64,000 nucleotides of DNA, taken from the NCBI GenBank assembly GCA_025526935.1, contig JAHLKD010000098.1:124001-188000 (forward strand), in the 5' to 3' direction. The stretch comes from Cladochytrium replicatum (lineage: Eukaryota > Chytridiomycota > Chytridiomycetes > Cladochytriales > Cladochytriaceae). Below, piece by piece: positions 19,213 to 30,866 of this stretch. The stretch's first letter is position 1. The number at the start of each line of letters is the position of its first letter. The notes under the pieces are model-generated. The model made no database searches. It was not told where the DNA came from and saw only the letters and a program-made list of their open reading frames with translations. The translations under genes and the position numbers were made by a program.

Positions 19213-19935
19213 TCACACTTTGTGCAACCTGCTGATCGGAATATGGTTCAGCAAACTCATGACCACAGGTTCATTGAAAGTGGGCGTGTTTGGGCTTCGG
19301 GTTTCGCTGATAAGTGTGATGGTGGTAGGTTGAACCGCGAGCCCAGATTCGCTGCCGTTGTTCTCAGATGGTTCATATTGTTGCTCCTGTTCGAGCACAG
19401 CCACAATGCTGTTGATGTCAAATATGTCCAATGGAGACTGAGTTGATCCTGTTAGTGCAGTGACATTTGTTGTGTTGGCTGGGATATGATCATCAACGTC
19501 AGCGTACGTACACAGGGTTGTTGATTCTGGATACTGCGATCGGATCCTCTGCTTTTGCGAAGGATTCATCGCCGAATTCTTCAATCAGAAGCTCAATGCA
19601 CTCGTCCGCTGGTTGCTCGATCATTAGCTGCTCGTCGATAGACGTATATTCTTTGATAAGTGTGATCGCATAAGGGGGATAATCAAGCCCGGAGAAGTTG
19701 GCGTCTGTATCAGATGTTTCACGTCTTTTGAGCACCATGGTGATGTCGTTGATGTCAAATATCTCCTGCGGACAATTAGTTGATACAGTCGATGCAAGCA
19801 CACCTTGTTGGTTGTTGCACGTTTTCCTTCTAAAGTTCTGCGTGGGAATTTAGGATTTTGTTGTTTTTCCCTTGTTTGCGAGCTTTGGGATCCTTGATTC
19901 ATTCCTTTCAGCTTGGCACTTTCCTTGTTTGGCAT
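19213..19935 (-). CDS. Acidic protein with internal duplication, unknown
   Basis: Three in-phase exons (19935-19804, 19765-19514, 19437-19213) joined by introns of 38 and 76 nt give a protein of about 202 residues. Exon 1 is basic and Gln-rich. Exons 2 and 3 each start with the same module: EIFDINDITMVL...AITLIKE in exon 2, and DIFDINSIVAVL...TITLISE in exon 3, followed by a Glu-Pro site. The introns lie at equivalent points just before each module, so one exon duplicated. Branch-like CTAAT and CTAAC sequences precede the two acceptors. No family recognised; function unknown. Confidence 0.5.
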
Positions 19936-20454
19936 GTGAGGAGATTTTGCGGGACGTTGGCTTGGGTTGACTCGAACCTGACTTGACGTGGAGGAAACTT
20001 ACTGGACGAACGTTGTAGGATCGGTGATGGATCTGGGAGCATCAGATCTTGTTTGATGGACAGTTCTAGAAGGGTTAGTTGAAGGGACAGTGAGAACCTA
20101 TAGAAAAAAGAGTTTACGCTTCAATAAAAAAGACCTCGTTTTACAATAGCTTCAAATTTCTTCACACCTGAATCAATTCAGTCAATGTCGCCTTGGATCA
20201 TGTCGCATGCATCCACATGATAATTGACATTCTCTCACTTGTTGATACTGGGTGACACCTCGTCGTTTGCTTCAATTGCACCATCAATACTGTGACCTTT
20301 TTCCATGTTTTGTGACTTTCTTCCATGTTTCTTTCCTCAAGTTACTCAATCTCAAACTGTTTCACGCTGTACTTAATCATGGGATCTTCTTCGGTGGTAG
20401 AGTCTGCTTCTCCACCCAAGTGTTCAATAGCAAAATCATCAAAACTGAGTGCCA
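19936..20454. other. Interval without convincing gene
   Basis: No sustained coding frame. It probably holds the promoter of the minus-strand gene starting at 19935. Confidence 0.35.
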
Positions 20455-20880
20455 CTGTAGTGTTGAGTGTTTGTTTAATTCATAAAACGTTTTCCTTCTT
20501 TGTTTTCACCTTCAAAGGGAAGTTCAACTGAGCATGGTAAAAAGACTTTCCTGGGAATTGACCTTGGGCCTTCACATTGTACTATTGGTGGCTTAACCCA
20601 CCACACTATTTTTGTCATCAAGAAAATTTTTTGGTCAATGTTTTTATTGGGGGTTATATGTTCTTCGACGAAGACTTTAAGCCAGTGTTCCAGAATATTC
20701 CGGAGCACCAGGAAACTTGAAGGGGACTTACAAAGGAGGAAGGAGAGTGCCGCTGCTGACGTGGCTAGGACAAATTAAGGGAGACTTTGTTGGGAATGGG
20801 AGAACCTATAAAAGGGGTGAGTCTCAAGCTTCCAATACATTGAACAAGTACCTCTTACCTGATCTTACCTGCCCACCACA
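20455..20880 (+). repeat. LTR-like module A
   Basis: About 420 bp, repeated in inverted orientation at 22310-22725 with roughly 80-90% similarity by eye over its last 250 bp. It starts near TGTTGAGTGTTTG, carries a clear TATA box in ACCTATAAAAGGGGTGAG (20810-20827), and ends in CTTACCTGATCTTACCTGCC. The TATA box about 60 bp before the end is what one expects of a retrotransposon LTR. No internal polyprotein is attached, so these are probably solo LTRs. Confidence 0.55.
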
Positions 20881-20889
20881 AAATTCTTT

Positions 20890-21065
20890 ATGTAGGACAT
20901 CTCTAATAATACCATTAGCTTTGTTACTTTCAGGGTTATCAATGTATGGTTGTATTTGTCGCAAATTCTAGCCAAAGAAACATGATCAATGCATACATTT
21001 GTGCATGCAAAAGTCACAAACCTGCTTCGACAACTGTGAATCTGAGTTTCCATGTTGATGGCCAC
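20890..21065 (-). repeat. Conserved Cys-rich peptide module (copy A)
   Basis: On the minus strand this reads ETQIHSCRSRFVTFACTNVC...DHVSLARICDKYN. The inverted copy at 23520-23695 has nearly the same peptide (ETWIHSCRSRFVNFACTNVC). It is a relic of a repeated coding sequence whose family I do not recognise. Confidence 0.5.
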
Positions 21066-21185
21066 TTCTGAAGCAGGTGCATAGTAATCCGTCAGGGCAT
21101 TACAGTCTCTGGGAATATCCTACTGATCAGCGAAAAATTTGTGTCTCACAAGTCGTTAATTTACCTCACAACTTGAGCCAGCTTC

Positions 21186-21822
21186 GTGCAGCGTGTGCTG
21201 TCACCTCCTCCGCTATACAACAACTCGCTAAGTACGTCTGCCACTATCTATCGCATGTTCGGAGCATTAGTGGATGCATATCCTTCTGAGTGGCTAAGGT
21301 TCTGGACTGCATACATCTGGCATCTGTCGTCCATCACGCTCCCTGAGGTGGATTGGAAACCTTGGAAGACAGGTTTAGCCAAGGATTTCATGCTTTCAAA
21401 TGACGACATCAATTGGTTCATCAGGACTGGGTTGGCAAAGGACGTAACCGGTGGTGGATTGGACTTGACGATATGAACCAGATACAGAAGCTGATTTGGG
21501 CTGTTCCACCTATCAACTTGTGATTGTTCAGTGGAGTTTTGTTTCCTTTTACGATAGTGTTTCTAAATAACACACTGTCCACACAGACACAAAGTGTTCA
21601 TGTAAATATCCGTGGTCTAACTCAAGCTCAATCAATACTCTCCTGGGCAGCAAATACCCGGCAGGTCAGGGTCGGGTACGGGTTTCAACCACTTCTGGTC
21701 CAGGTATTCCCTTCCTACCCATCAGTGACCCGGCAGGTGCCTGGACAAACACGACCCGATATAAAGGGTTTAATACGGGTTGCCACTGAAACCCGGACCT
21801 GTCCTGGACCCGCCAAACCTTA
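21186..21822 (+). mobile_element. Copy 2 of the unidentified element (5'-truncated)
   Basis: Plus-strand copy of the 3' part of the element at 443-2440. It starts inside the ORF (NNSLSTSATIYRMF), keeps about 85 codons (PSEWLRFWTAY, LPEVDWKPWKTGL) before a frame break at about 21460, then the spacer with TGTCCACACAGACACAAAGTG, the GGGTCGGGT-rich tail, and the terminal CCGCCAAACCTTA at 21822. It is closest to copy 1. Confidence 0.75.
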
Positions 21823-22309
21823 GGAGCTGTGATGGATTAGCTGGATTTTTTGGGCGGGTTATTTGGGATGAGTTTTACCTATTAGATACCATCAAAATAA
21901 TCTTTACCTGCTTTTGTATCTAAATCGCATTAAATATCTAAAAGCAACATCGTCCCAGATCTCCAAAATTTCACGAAAGTTACAAAGCACCCTGAAGTGG
22001 CTTGCGTGAGAAGCTTTTCGGGCTGAATGGGGAATACAAGCCAGGTTTGGGTGTAGGGAAGCGTTACATGATGCCGATGAACCCGATCGTTGTCCCGCTA
22101 TTTTTACAATTGCTATAATTTGGACTACCGGGTTAGAGCCATACAACTACTTGGACTCGAGCTCAATTGTTCTCGGTCACCACTTTGCCTCCAATATCGC
22201 TTGCAAGTCATAGGTACGTACACCAGATTTTTTCATTGAATTTTGATATGAATCTTGCATATTCAAGACTTATTTCTATTTCTTTTTGTTTTGTGGAATT
22301 TCTTCAGAG

Positions 22310-22725
22310 GCAGATAAGATCAGATAAGAGGTACTTGTTCAATGTATTGGAAGCTTGAGACTCACCCCTTTTATAGGTTCAGCCATTCCCAACAAAGTCT
22401 CCCTTAATTTGTCCTAGCCACGTCAGCAGCGGCACTCTCCTTCCTCCTTTGGTAAGTCCCCTTCAAGTTTGCTGGTGCGCCCGAATATTCTAGAACGCTG
22501 GCTTAAAGTTTTCGTCGAAGAACATAGAACCCACAATAGAAACATCAACCAAAGAATTTTCACACGACAAAGATAGCTTGGTGGATTAAGCCACCAGCCA
22601 TAAAACTTGAAGACAGAAGTTCAATTCCGAGGGTCCACTTAAGTCTACCTACCATCCTCAGGTGAGATTTTCTTTTGAAAGCGAAACCAAAGAAGGAGAA
22701 CTTTTTATGAATGAACCAAACACTC
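22310..22725 (-). repeat. LTR-like module B (inverted)
   Basis: Inverted counterpart of the module at 20455-20880; the TATA-box segment ACCTATAAAAGGGGTGAG is conserved exactly on the minus strand, as is AAGTACCTCTTATCTGATC. The outer half is more diverged. Confidence 0.55.
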
Positions 22726-23295
22726 AGCATGTTTTTTCCTGACAGCCTGTCAGTGATCGACAGTGTTAAATCTTCCAACAGCTCGATTAACCTCGATGCA
22801 ACGGTAATCGAAAAATTGCTTCCCTCATCAGGTACAGGTTACAGCCGTCAAGGAGCGACATCTCAGCAGATACTTGATTTTCTGATATATGTTTATTTTA
22901 TCGTAGGACACTGAAGATATCGGATGAAATCGTAGGAGATCTGCACTTTCTTCTTGCTTGTCATTTGTTGACTATTTATTTCCTGATTTTTTGAAAAATT
23001 TTCAGCAGGAATTAAACACTAACATGCAAGCGCATTCTCCCAGCTTTTGACACGACATTTTTCCAACCCAAACCAAAATGAACGAAGGAAAACCTGAAAA
23101 AATGATGCAGCGCACTGTTTCCCGGATAAAGAGAAGGAGACTTGAAGATGACAAAATGGACAGACCTTTGAACCTGAAGGTAATGGTGGCCAAGGTCGAA
23201 GGATAACGAGATCTCAATGTTAGAATCAACTTTCATCCTTCTCCGTATCAGGGATCTAAATAGACACTGCAACTGAGCGAAAGCTGTGGGGCTAT

Positions 23296-23336
23296 GGGGC
23301 GAAACGTCCAAACAATCTGTTTGGACACGTTGCCCC
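23296..23336. repeat. Perfect hairpin within GGGGC...GCCCC
   Basis: GTCCAAACA (23306-23314) and TGTTTGGAC (23318-23326) form a 9-bp stem with an ATC loop; GGGGC and GCCCC outside it extend the symmetry with a 5/5 mismatched interval. It resembles the join of two short terminal inverted repeats and may be a deleted mini-transposon. Confidence 0.5.
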
Positions 23337-23519
23337 ACTCAGTGCCCACTATAATGTTTGCCGCATCCCAAAGCGTACTGTTGAGAAATCAAACAATCAA
23401 ATGACCTCAATCAATCTAAGCTCTTTTCACTCAAAAGTATCCCCTAGCCGAAGGCGAAGAAAGGAGATCAAATCATCAGATAAACGTATGATTCTTCAAA
23501 TCACAAGGTTGTTATTTGC

Positions 23520-23695
23520 TGATTGTAGATTTCATCCTGCGGAAGTGAACATCACCGTGGAAACTTGGATTCACAGTTGTCGAAGCAGGTTTGTGAATTT
23601 TGCATGCACAAATGTATGCATGGATCATGTTTCTTTGGCAAAAATTTGCGACCAATACAACATACGTTGATAACCCTGAAAGTAGCGAAGCTAAT
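23520..23695 (+). repeat. Conserved Cys-rich peptide module (copy B)
   Basis: Inverted copy of 20890-21065, reading on the plus strand through IHSCRSRFVNFACTNVC and DHVSLAKICDQYN. It is cut off at its 3' end by the GGGTCGGG repeat beginning at 23699. Confidence 0.5.
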
Positions 23696-23698
23696 GAT

Positions 23699-23765
23699 TA
23701 AGGATCGGCGGGTTTTAGGGTCTTTTGGGTCAGGTCCGGGCCCATTGACCAAATTTACCCGACCC
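23699..23765 (-). repeat. Terminal part of GGGTCGGG family 2, inverted
   Basis: Starts with TAAGGATCGGCGGGTTTTAG, the reverse complement of the end of the 7675-7837 repeat, and continues similarly until it is cut by the hAT-type array. Confidence 0.65.
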
Positions 23766-24050
23766 GATTGACGGTACTTCAGTGATCTCTATCAAGTACA
23801 ACTAAGCTCTCTACCAATGTTACTAGCAATAAGATTCTGTCCACCCGGACACTTTCTTAACTCATTGACGGTACTTGAGTGATCTCTATCAAGTACAACT
23901 AACATCTCTACCAATGTTACTAGCAATAAGATTCTGTCCCCGTGGACACTTTCTCAACTCATTAACGGTACTTCAGTGATCTCTATCAAGTACAACTAAC
24001 CACTCTATCAATGTTACTAGCAATACGATTCTGTCCCCGGACAATTTCCC
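23766..24050 (-). repeat. Orphan fragment of the hAT-type 97-bp array
   Basis: Three inverted units (TTGACGGTACTTCAGTGATC ... GATTCTGTCCACCCGGACAC). The last one runs into CCAGAAGTCATAACGGAAGT, which matches the segment between the transposase start and the right array of the hAT element (about 6040-6065). It is a chimeric remnant of a second element. Confidence 0.75.
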
Positions 24051-24059
24051 AGAAGTCAT

Positions 24060-25052
24060 AACGGAAGTTCTGTGACGGGACAGCATTGTTGGTTTCCCTG
24101 CATCCACCGCAGAAATTCAAAACGGATAATCCCACGCTGTTGCACCTGCTTCCGCCTCTGGCACTCTTGTTTGTGCCTCTGCCTGCGATTGAGCTGCCCC
24201 CCGTGCCGCTGCTGGTGCCGCTGCTCGCGGTGCTGCGAATGCTATGATTATTGATGTAAACGGGAGATGGAGGGGCTGTAGCTGGTTCAAGGCAAAAATT
24301 ATCATGCAATAATGTTGGTGATGAAGCTGATGGCCAAGCTGAGGCATTCGATATTGGAAAAGTAGGGATGCTGTCAAAGTTCGGGGACGGTGGGACTGTT
24401 AGCGGTTCATGTGCCGAAAGGACAGGGCTCGGTGAATGAACTGAATTGTCGTCAGTCATTTTGTCTTTTTCAGATTCGACTGGATGGTTCAAGGATATAA
24501 GGAGTCAACATAGTAGGGTGAGCGATACGGACTGTTTGTAGGCGTGACTTACGGATGATCGATTGTCTGTGTGATCGATTATCCTCGTGAGAGCCCTTTG
24601 TAATCCTTACGACAGAGGGAGCGAAACCGTGTTGGGTTTGTGGTCGTCTCGTGCAAAGGTAGCTGGGCATGGTGTTCGGGGAGTGCGTCTCAGCTTTTGG
24701 TGTGAGGTCTAAATACATGGATGTGCTTCGGATACTGCGTGAGGTTTAGATAACATACATTTCTCAGTTTCTTCGCGAATGGCTTTACTGTTCGCCTGCT
24801 GGGTCTTCAGGATCCTTCTCTTGGCTTTGCAAGCTACAAAGTACAGTGATCTGGATTGGGGTGACCGCAATCTTTGCTTGCGACAGCCTTTTTGGACAGA
24901 CGGAACGTTTCGCAGACTCCATTGCCTCTCGATAGTGGAAGTGATCGGTAAGGATCACTGCATTCAAAGAGTGATGGTTGTTGCTCTAAATCGCCGAAAG
25001 ACTTACAAGCTGGTACTGATCTAAATCGTAATTTCAACCAACCGTTCTTCAT
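24060..25052 (-). CDS. Spliced Ser-rich protein with CGGC motif, unknown
   Basis: Minus-strand exons can be chained. A first exon from the ATG at 25052 (NGWLKLRFRSVPA) ends at GTAAGT. A middle exon (about 24967-24765) contains RILKTQQANSKAIREETEK. The next exon (about 24716-24550, TPKAETHSPNTMPSYL, HRQSII) has a donor GTAAGTC and is joined in phase to a last exon (LESEKDKMTDDNSVHSPS...) that is Ser/Pro rich and ends with RGGSRCNSVGLS and NFCGGCRETNN. The last two joins are well supported; the first join is not, since two frames compete. The 3' end runs into hAT-type repeat sequence, so the C-terminus may be altered. Function unknown. Confidence 0.4.
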
Positions 25053-25317
25053 GATTCGTGTTTATGCTCAGCCGCAGTACAGTAAAAACAAACAATAAAC
25101 GAGTGGAGAGATTTAAAATTGTGACCACCTTTTTACCAGAGCTTTAAAAAGAGATTTGAATATTTAGTTAAATTACCTACCAGCATAATTTGGATGACAT
25201 TTTCTTCGGCAGCTCTATTCCAGGTGAAACTAACAATTCTTGAAAAACTTTTCAACCTTACATAGCCACTGAGATAACCTGTCATCTATTCATTGCACAA
25301 ACTTTCAAAACTTTTCG

Positions 25318-26946
25318 ATGTGGAGAATCGCCCACTCAAGGGCATCGCGGCATGCAACAAACGTACGACACGCTACAGCGGTAGCGGGAGATATGAGAAC
25401 CGCAACAACCTTATCGCAGCACGATAAGCCGGTGTGGAGGGAGGTGAAAGAGAAATGGGCTCGACTTGTTGACAACGACCGGAAGAGGCAGATCCACGCT
25501 TCGGGTGGCCAAACGAGCCCTGTTCTGGCGTCTACCTCTCACTGGCGAGTGGACCAAATCAAGATTATTGCGTCTGCAACACCACCAACACACGTATCGC
25601 TTGTTCCACTTGAGCAAGGACAGGTGCCACGGGTGTATGAGCGTCAGAGAGACGAGATTGTGGATAGATCGTGGATTCTTGGTACAAAGGGTCGGTGGAT
25701 GTCTCAGGCACCGCCGTACCAATCTGCGATGCTCGCAAAGGCTGCAAACTCGGCCATTGCGCTGCCTTACGGAGACCATATGGCCGCAGTCAAGTTCACC
25801 GAACTTCCGTCATCATTGGAGCTTTGGGAAACCAGCGACAGAGTTCAATTGGATGTATTACGACATGAAGAAAGTTCAGTAGTGGTTGCAGAACAGCCTG
25901 CAGGACTTTTGGCTTCTATCGCCAGGGGTTTCGATGGAATCGTGGACCAGGTCGGAATGAGTGCGACGGACTCTGTTGCGCGCAACTTTGTGGAAACTGT
26001 TTTTGGAAAGAGGTATTGTTATTTCTGATTCTTGATGTCGTCTGTTCGATTGCCCAACTTAATCATGTTCATTAGCTATTTGGAGAACTACTTTGGTGTA
26101 GGAGCTCAGCAAGCGCTCAGACGTCTCGCAAAGGACATGTCCACCATCGCAAATGGTGGATCGTACGATCAGCAGTGGAGCAAACTTGAGAGACTCGTCT
26201 CGCCTTCACTTCGACGTGACCTCACTGCCCAGATGGCCACCCTCCGAAGCGCTCTTAACCCATTGCAGCTCTCCCTCAACATCAAGCGAATGACACCCGC
26301 CACAGTCGAGAACGTTTCAGTAATCTGGGGTCCGGACGTGCCAATTGACCATGTCACAGTCGACGCTGACGATGCCACATACTCCGAGCCAACCATTATA
26401 TCCTGCGGAAACGACTACGACCTCCTCAAATGGCACTCGTCTGAATGGATCCTCCCCCGCGGCCAGCAGACAGCAGCCGACGTGAAGCGTAGCATGAACC
26501 TCGGAGCGCGCTTCCGTGTCACCGTGACCCAATCCGTCCACTTCGCCTCGCCGTCCCCGGACTCGCGAGTATCAGTCAAACCTCACCGAGTACCTTCCGG
26601 TCAGGGGCTCTCTAAAGCGCTCTGGGCTGCAACGGCTGCGGACGCCGAAGTTGTGAAAACTGCCGTACAGGAGGAAGTGAGGAATGTGAGGATGGTGTTT
26701 GAGAGCTCGTTTGTGCCCGCATCGATCCTGGAAGGGCGGGAAGCACTTGCTTGGGGTATTGGAGAGGAGGAGGACGGATGGAATGGTCATTGGAAGGTTG
26801 CGGTGTCTGAAGGGTTGTTGATGGGGCCAAGGAGCGCGGAGAAAGCGGAAAGCTCCGCGTCTGTTGCGAATGGTGGAGCGCTGGCACTGCCGTCTGGTGT
26901 CCATCCCGAAATCTTGGAGTCTATTGTCAGAGCAGCATCCCGATAA
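25318..26946 (+). CDS. Probable mitochondrial protein of unknown function
   Basis: Two exons (25318-26012 and 26076-26946) joined in phase across a 63-nt intron (AG|GTATTG...CATTAG|C) give about 521 residues. The N-terminus (MWRIAHSRASRHATNVRHAT) is rich in Arg, His and Ala and free of acidic residues, typical of a mitochondrial targeting presequence. The rest is soluble-looking and mixed alpha/beta, with no membrane segment and no motif I can place (for example RWMSQAPPYQSAMLAK, NYFGVGAQQALRRLAKDM). The GC-rich third positions and even codon use show it is a real gene. The neighbour at 27486-28891 is convergent, 540 bp away. Confidence 0.7.
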
Positions 26947-27485
26947 GAAGCATACGCGGTAGCCAGTGATTCGTGTTTCTCGATTTTGTCTTTATTTGAT
27001 CCCTCTTTGGTTGGCGCATGTCTTCCTCATGTATTCGGTAGTGTGGCCTCTTTCTTCAGACAGTGCAGTTTTTGCCCGTTTTGAAGCGTTGTTTCACCCC
27101 GTTTTCACCCGTTTTGCTGTTGTTCTGCTTCCTATTCACAGTATTTTCGCGCTTTCTGTCATCACCTTTTTGTTTTTCATTCTCCCTGCACCTCACATTT
27201 GCGATTCCACTAGGTCATTGAACAACAACCCTTTTTTCTCTTTGCCAACTGTACCCCATTTTGGTTGTTGATGAGTTACTATGCTGGCTCCTGTTAAATA
27301 CCTCTAGCTGTTTAGTTGTTATGTACACTTTTCTTTGCTTTAGTATTCAAAGTACAGTCAAAAGTTTTCATAGCAATTGTCACCGGTGTCCCTTTGATAC
27401 ATAGATGATAAATAAGCGATTAAACAAAGGAAGTGAAAACAGAATATCAGATACTTTGCTACACTTCATCGTTGTCAACGAAACT
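26947..27485. other. 3' intergenic region between convergent genes
   Basis: T-rich sequence downstream of both genes, with no coding frame or repeat that I can support. Confidence 0.5.
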
Positions 27486-28891
27486 TTACCCTCCCGATCT
27501 CCGCCGCGAGGGCGAGTACGACAAGCCAGCAGCTTCCAACTCTCTCGAGTACGAAGACGCCGCCTGTCTCGCCGCCCTCGTCTCCGCCTGCGACCGATCC
27601 AACGAAAACCGCATCCGATCCACCTGCCTCTCTCTATCCACGACTTCATTCCTCAAGCCCTCGCACTCCCTCCTCAAACCGACCAACTCCGCCTCCGTCC
27701 GAAAGAGCACGTCCTCAAAATCACATCTCTCCAGCCTGTCATTTAGCGCCACGACGTCGATCTCGACCGCGCCGAGCATCTGCACCTGGAGATCCAGGTC
27801 GCTGTCGTCACCATCGATGGGGTAGAGCGGTACTGACGTGTCGAAGATGTCTGCGAAGTCGAGGGTGTCGGTTAGAGGCAACATGAGGCGAGTGAGGTAG
27901 GTTGATGCGTCGAGGGGCGAGGTGAAGAGGAGTATGTGTGGGGCTGGGAGTTCAGGGGGGCGGGGATGTGAGTCAAAGATCAGGAGCTCGGGTGGTGCTG
28001 GTGCACGCGACGAATGATACCGTGATGGAGAGCGAGGAGGAGAGTGATTTCGAGCACGAATTAAAAGAAGGAGGGTTTGAGGTGGTCGTGCTATGATTGC
28101 TGCAAGTGGTTTCGGTGGTGAGCTGGAGCGGTAGAGATTCAGGAGGCTCTCGATGCACTGGGCGATGTTGGAGGCGGGAGACTGGTTTGTGAATGTGTGC
28201 TTTAACCTGGAGGAATAACGTCTGATCCTGGGTGAGACAAATGATCGCACTTGCATCCCGTCACAACACACCGGAAGGAGGAGTACGTTTCTTCGAAATC
28301 AAGGTGATAAGGAGAGCGATATGCTGATGCGAAGTCAACGATCCTGTCAACTAATCTGAAGTCCACTTTCGATGAATAACCTCTGTAAGCGACATATCGA
28401 TATAGAAATTTTGACTCACCAGCATTGTCCCCTGGGAGTTGAAGCAACTGAAGGGCAGCTTCTAGAGCCATAACGGTGCAGGCTGTACTCTTAAAGTTAA
28501 GACAAAAGTTTGCTTGACCGTCAACGTTCTTACCTGATGGAGGAACCGAGTGGTGTTCCGTCGACTCGCCAAGGATCACAAGAGGTGACAGGCCGGTGAG
28601 CGCCATATTCTCCGATAACCTTCGTGTGCACTCAGCTCTTAGAGATTTTTTTCGGTCCTCGATGCTTTTAATGCCACCGGCGGAGGTCAAAGATGCCCCT
28701 TGTGACCCAATGCACGGCACCTCCACATCGCGTGTCGCGCGGATGCCTTTTTGGGGAACTGGGGAAAAGTCGACAAATGATTTTACGTAGAGAGACGGTT
28801 TCCCTGAAACTAATCGAACGCTATAGTGTTGACTATAACCAATGCAATTAAGTGTGCAAATGGGAATAATCCAACTCAAATATGGTAGCAA
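27486..28891 (-). CDS. Papain-like-fold protein with C-terminal coiled coil
   Basis: Exons 28891(?)-28420, 28350-28272 and 28206-27486 join in phase across introns of 69 and 65 nt (donors GTGAGTC and GTGTGTT). The first holds KSTACTVMALEAALQLLQL and the last LLIFDSHPRP followed by a beta-like stretch. A Cys in S-T-A-C-T before a helix, with a later D-S-H, is the usual arrangement of a papain-fold cysteine hydrolase such as a deubiquitinase, so a peptidase or isopeptidase role is inferred. Residues after about the DIDGDDSDL-type acidic segment form a coiled coil (LVGLRRECEGLRNEVVDRER). The 5' end is uncertain: no ATG is in frame upstream of 28606, so an upstream exon is likely. Confidence 0.5.
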
Positions 28892-29693
28892 AGGGAATGG
28901 GCAATGGTAGCACTGTATTCAATGGCGTAGACGGGGAATGCCCAAATCAGTCATTGTGCTCGGACCGCCTTAGATTGGATGGCTTTTGTTGGTAAACTTA
29001 ACATGCTGGATAAAATATACTGCGCAATAGAATACTTTAACTGCAAGATTCAAAAGTATCAGGATCAATTGTTTCCAAAGCTCTCGGTAAGTATGCGTAG
29101 ATGGGAGCCCCCAACCAATTCTCCGCAGGATGACGTCCAATTGCAAAGCGGACCTGAAAGTCAATTAACAATAACAGATCTCTTCACGTCATCACCATAC
29201 CACATGTGCAATTCTGGTGGTGGATGTAAGATCATCCTCCCAAAAGCTGCTTAACCATCCTTCCCTGTTTACTATCATCAGAAGAGCCAAACTCAAATTT
29301 GTGGCTGCTTAACCTCGTCGTGAATAGGGAAAGTGATGTGATTCGTTTCCAGAATTGATGTCAGTCAGTTGCACACCTCGATGAAAATCAAAGGAAAGCC
29401 ATACCCTAACCACGTTACCGACCCAGTCACGGACTCTTTCATTGTTTCGCTGCGAACCTATCCAATCTTTTTAAAATCAACGCACCCTCATCCCACTGCT
29501 CCTCCTCCGGATCATCCGAAATTGTATTCCAACCGAAATTGTGAGCAAATGTGCGAGCTATTCACTATCCAAGACTTACTAGTCTGGGGCGGGATCTTTG
29601 GTAGAGCTGACTTTGCTTACGCTATCAAACCAAACATCTTTGGCAGAATCATCGGACCTTGCATCTCTCTGTGAAATGTAACAATAGTTACAG
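28892..29693. other. Interval without convincing gene
   Basis: Only short open frames without motifs or splice support; no repeat matching others in the window was noticed. Confidence 0.4.
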
Positions 29694-30840
29694 TTACAGT
29701 TGATCACACCAGATTAAACATAGGTCTCCAAACCTTATGCTGCTCGAGCTACCTTCGCTCGCGCCCACAAGGGAATGACCTAACTCATCAAACTCAGCTT
29801 CAATCTTAGGAATTGAGAGTTGAGTTTGTGCTCTTTGAAGGTGACGACGAGTAAGTCTTGCCTGCTCCTGGTTGAGAAAAATCAGCCATTCACCATCAGA
29901 TTGGCGAGAATCGGAAATATCATTCGATTCGGGTGCATCATCATACTGGGATTCCGAATTCGCCATTAGATACTCGTTCACGATACTGTGAAAGCATTCT
30001 TCTTCAAATAGTCTTCCGTCATCATACATTCTGCAACTATAAATATGAGGGATCAAACAGACACAAAGAGGATTCTCTTTCTTCACCTCTTCATCTTCAC
30101 AGCTTTGATCATACAATTTTTCGGTCACTCTTGCCTGAACGACCTAAAGATTCATGACAATCAGCTTTGTCATGATATTGACTGGGCAGAACACACATAC
30201 CGAAAGCTCAGAAATCGTAGTGGTAGCGCGTAACAGAGTCCCTGCAACTTCAATGACGGCGCTTAATTTATGCGAAACCTCGACCATGGTTTCTTTGTTG
30301 CTGTTCAGGCAAGTTATACTAGTACCAACGGAAAGAACGATTCATTAACCGAATTAAGATACCGAAAAGTTTTCGCTCACCAAACATTCGGGACAAACTT
30401 CACGACAGCAGTTAGTATTGTTCTCTGTGCCACGTTCTCATTTTGGATTGCAAAAGACTCTACACAGCAATTATTCCGAAAACGACTGGCTCCTGATCAA
30501 GCCTTGGCAGATTCTCCAGAGTTTCATTGAATGTGATCATCACGTCTGGTGTCCGCAGCAAGAGCCGCTATGTCGCTGTTGGCCATGGAGCAACTGATCT
30601 CAGACTGCCTGTCAAAGGAGTTGATCAATCTCTTCTCCAAGCACTAAGGAGGAATCATCTGCCTCGCTATCATCCTCCATTAAACGAATTGAGTTGTAGG
30701 TGGTTTCGAATACAATCGGCTCCTGAGCATGATCAAGAGTGGTGATAACGATAATGTCACTTTGTGAAAGAATATCGTAAAATTCATTCATGATAACCTG
30801 GTCGCTCTCATCTTCAAGGACATTGATGATGAAATCGTCG
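29694..30840 (-). pseudogene. Acidic protein fragments, cut by the copia element
   Basis: Two minus-strand stretches look coding: 30840-30612 (INVLEDESDQVIMNEF, IVITTLDHAQEPIVF, ending at a stop) and 30128-29694 (FHSIVNEYLMANSES...). They share an acidic, Asp/Glu/Ser-rich character with the gene at 19213-19935. The upstream one runs directly into the truncated end of the copia element at about 30840, so the insertion probably removed its 5' part. The exon structure is not resolved. Confidence 0.25.
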
Positions 30841-30866
30841 TCTATCCTCTTCCTGGTGACCAACCT

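Noticed and set aside
24779-25024. Plus-strand 81-codon frame
   Set aside because: It is antisense to better supported minus-strand exons with consistent donors and acceptors.
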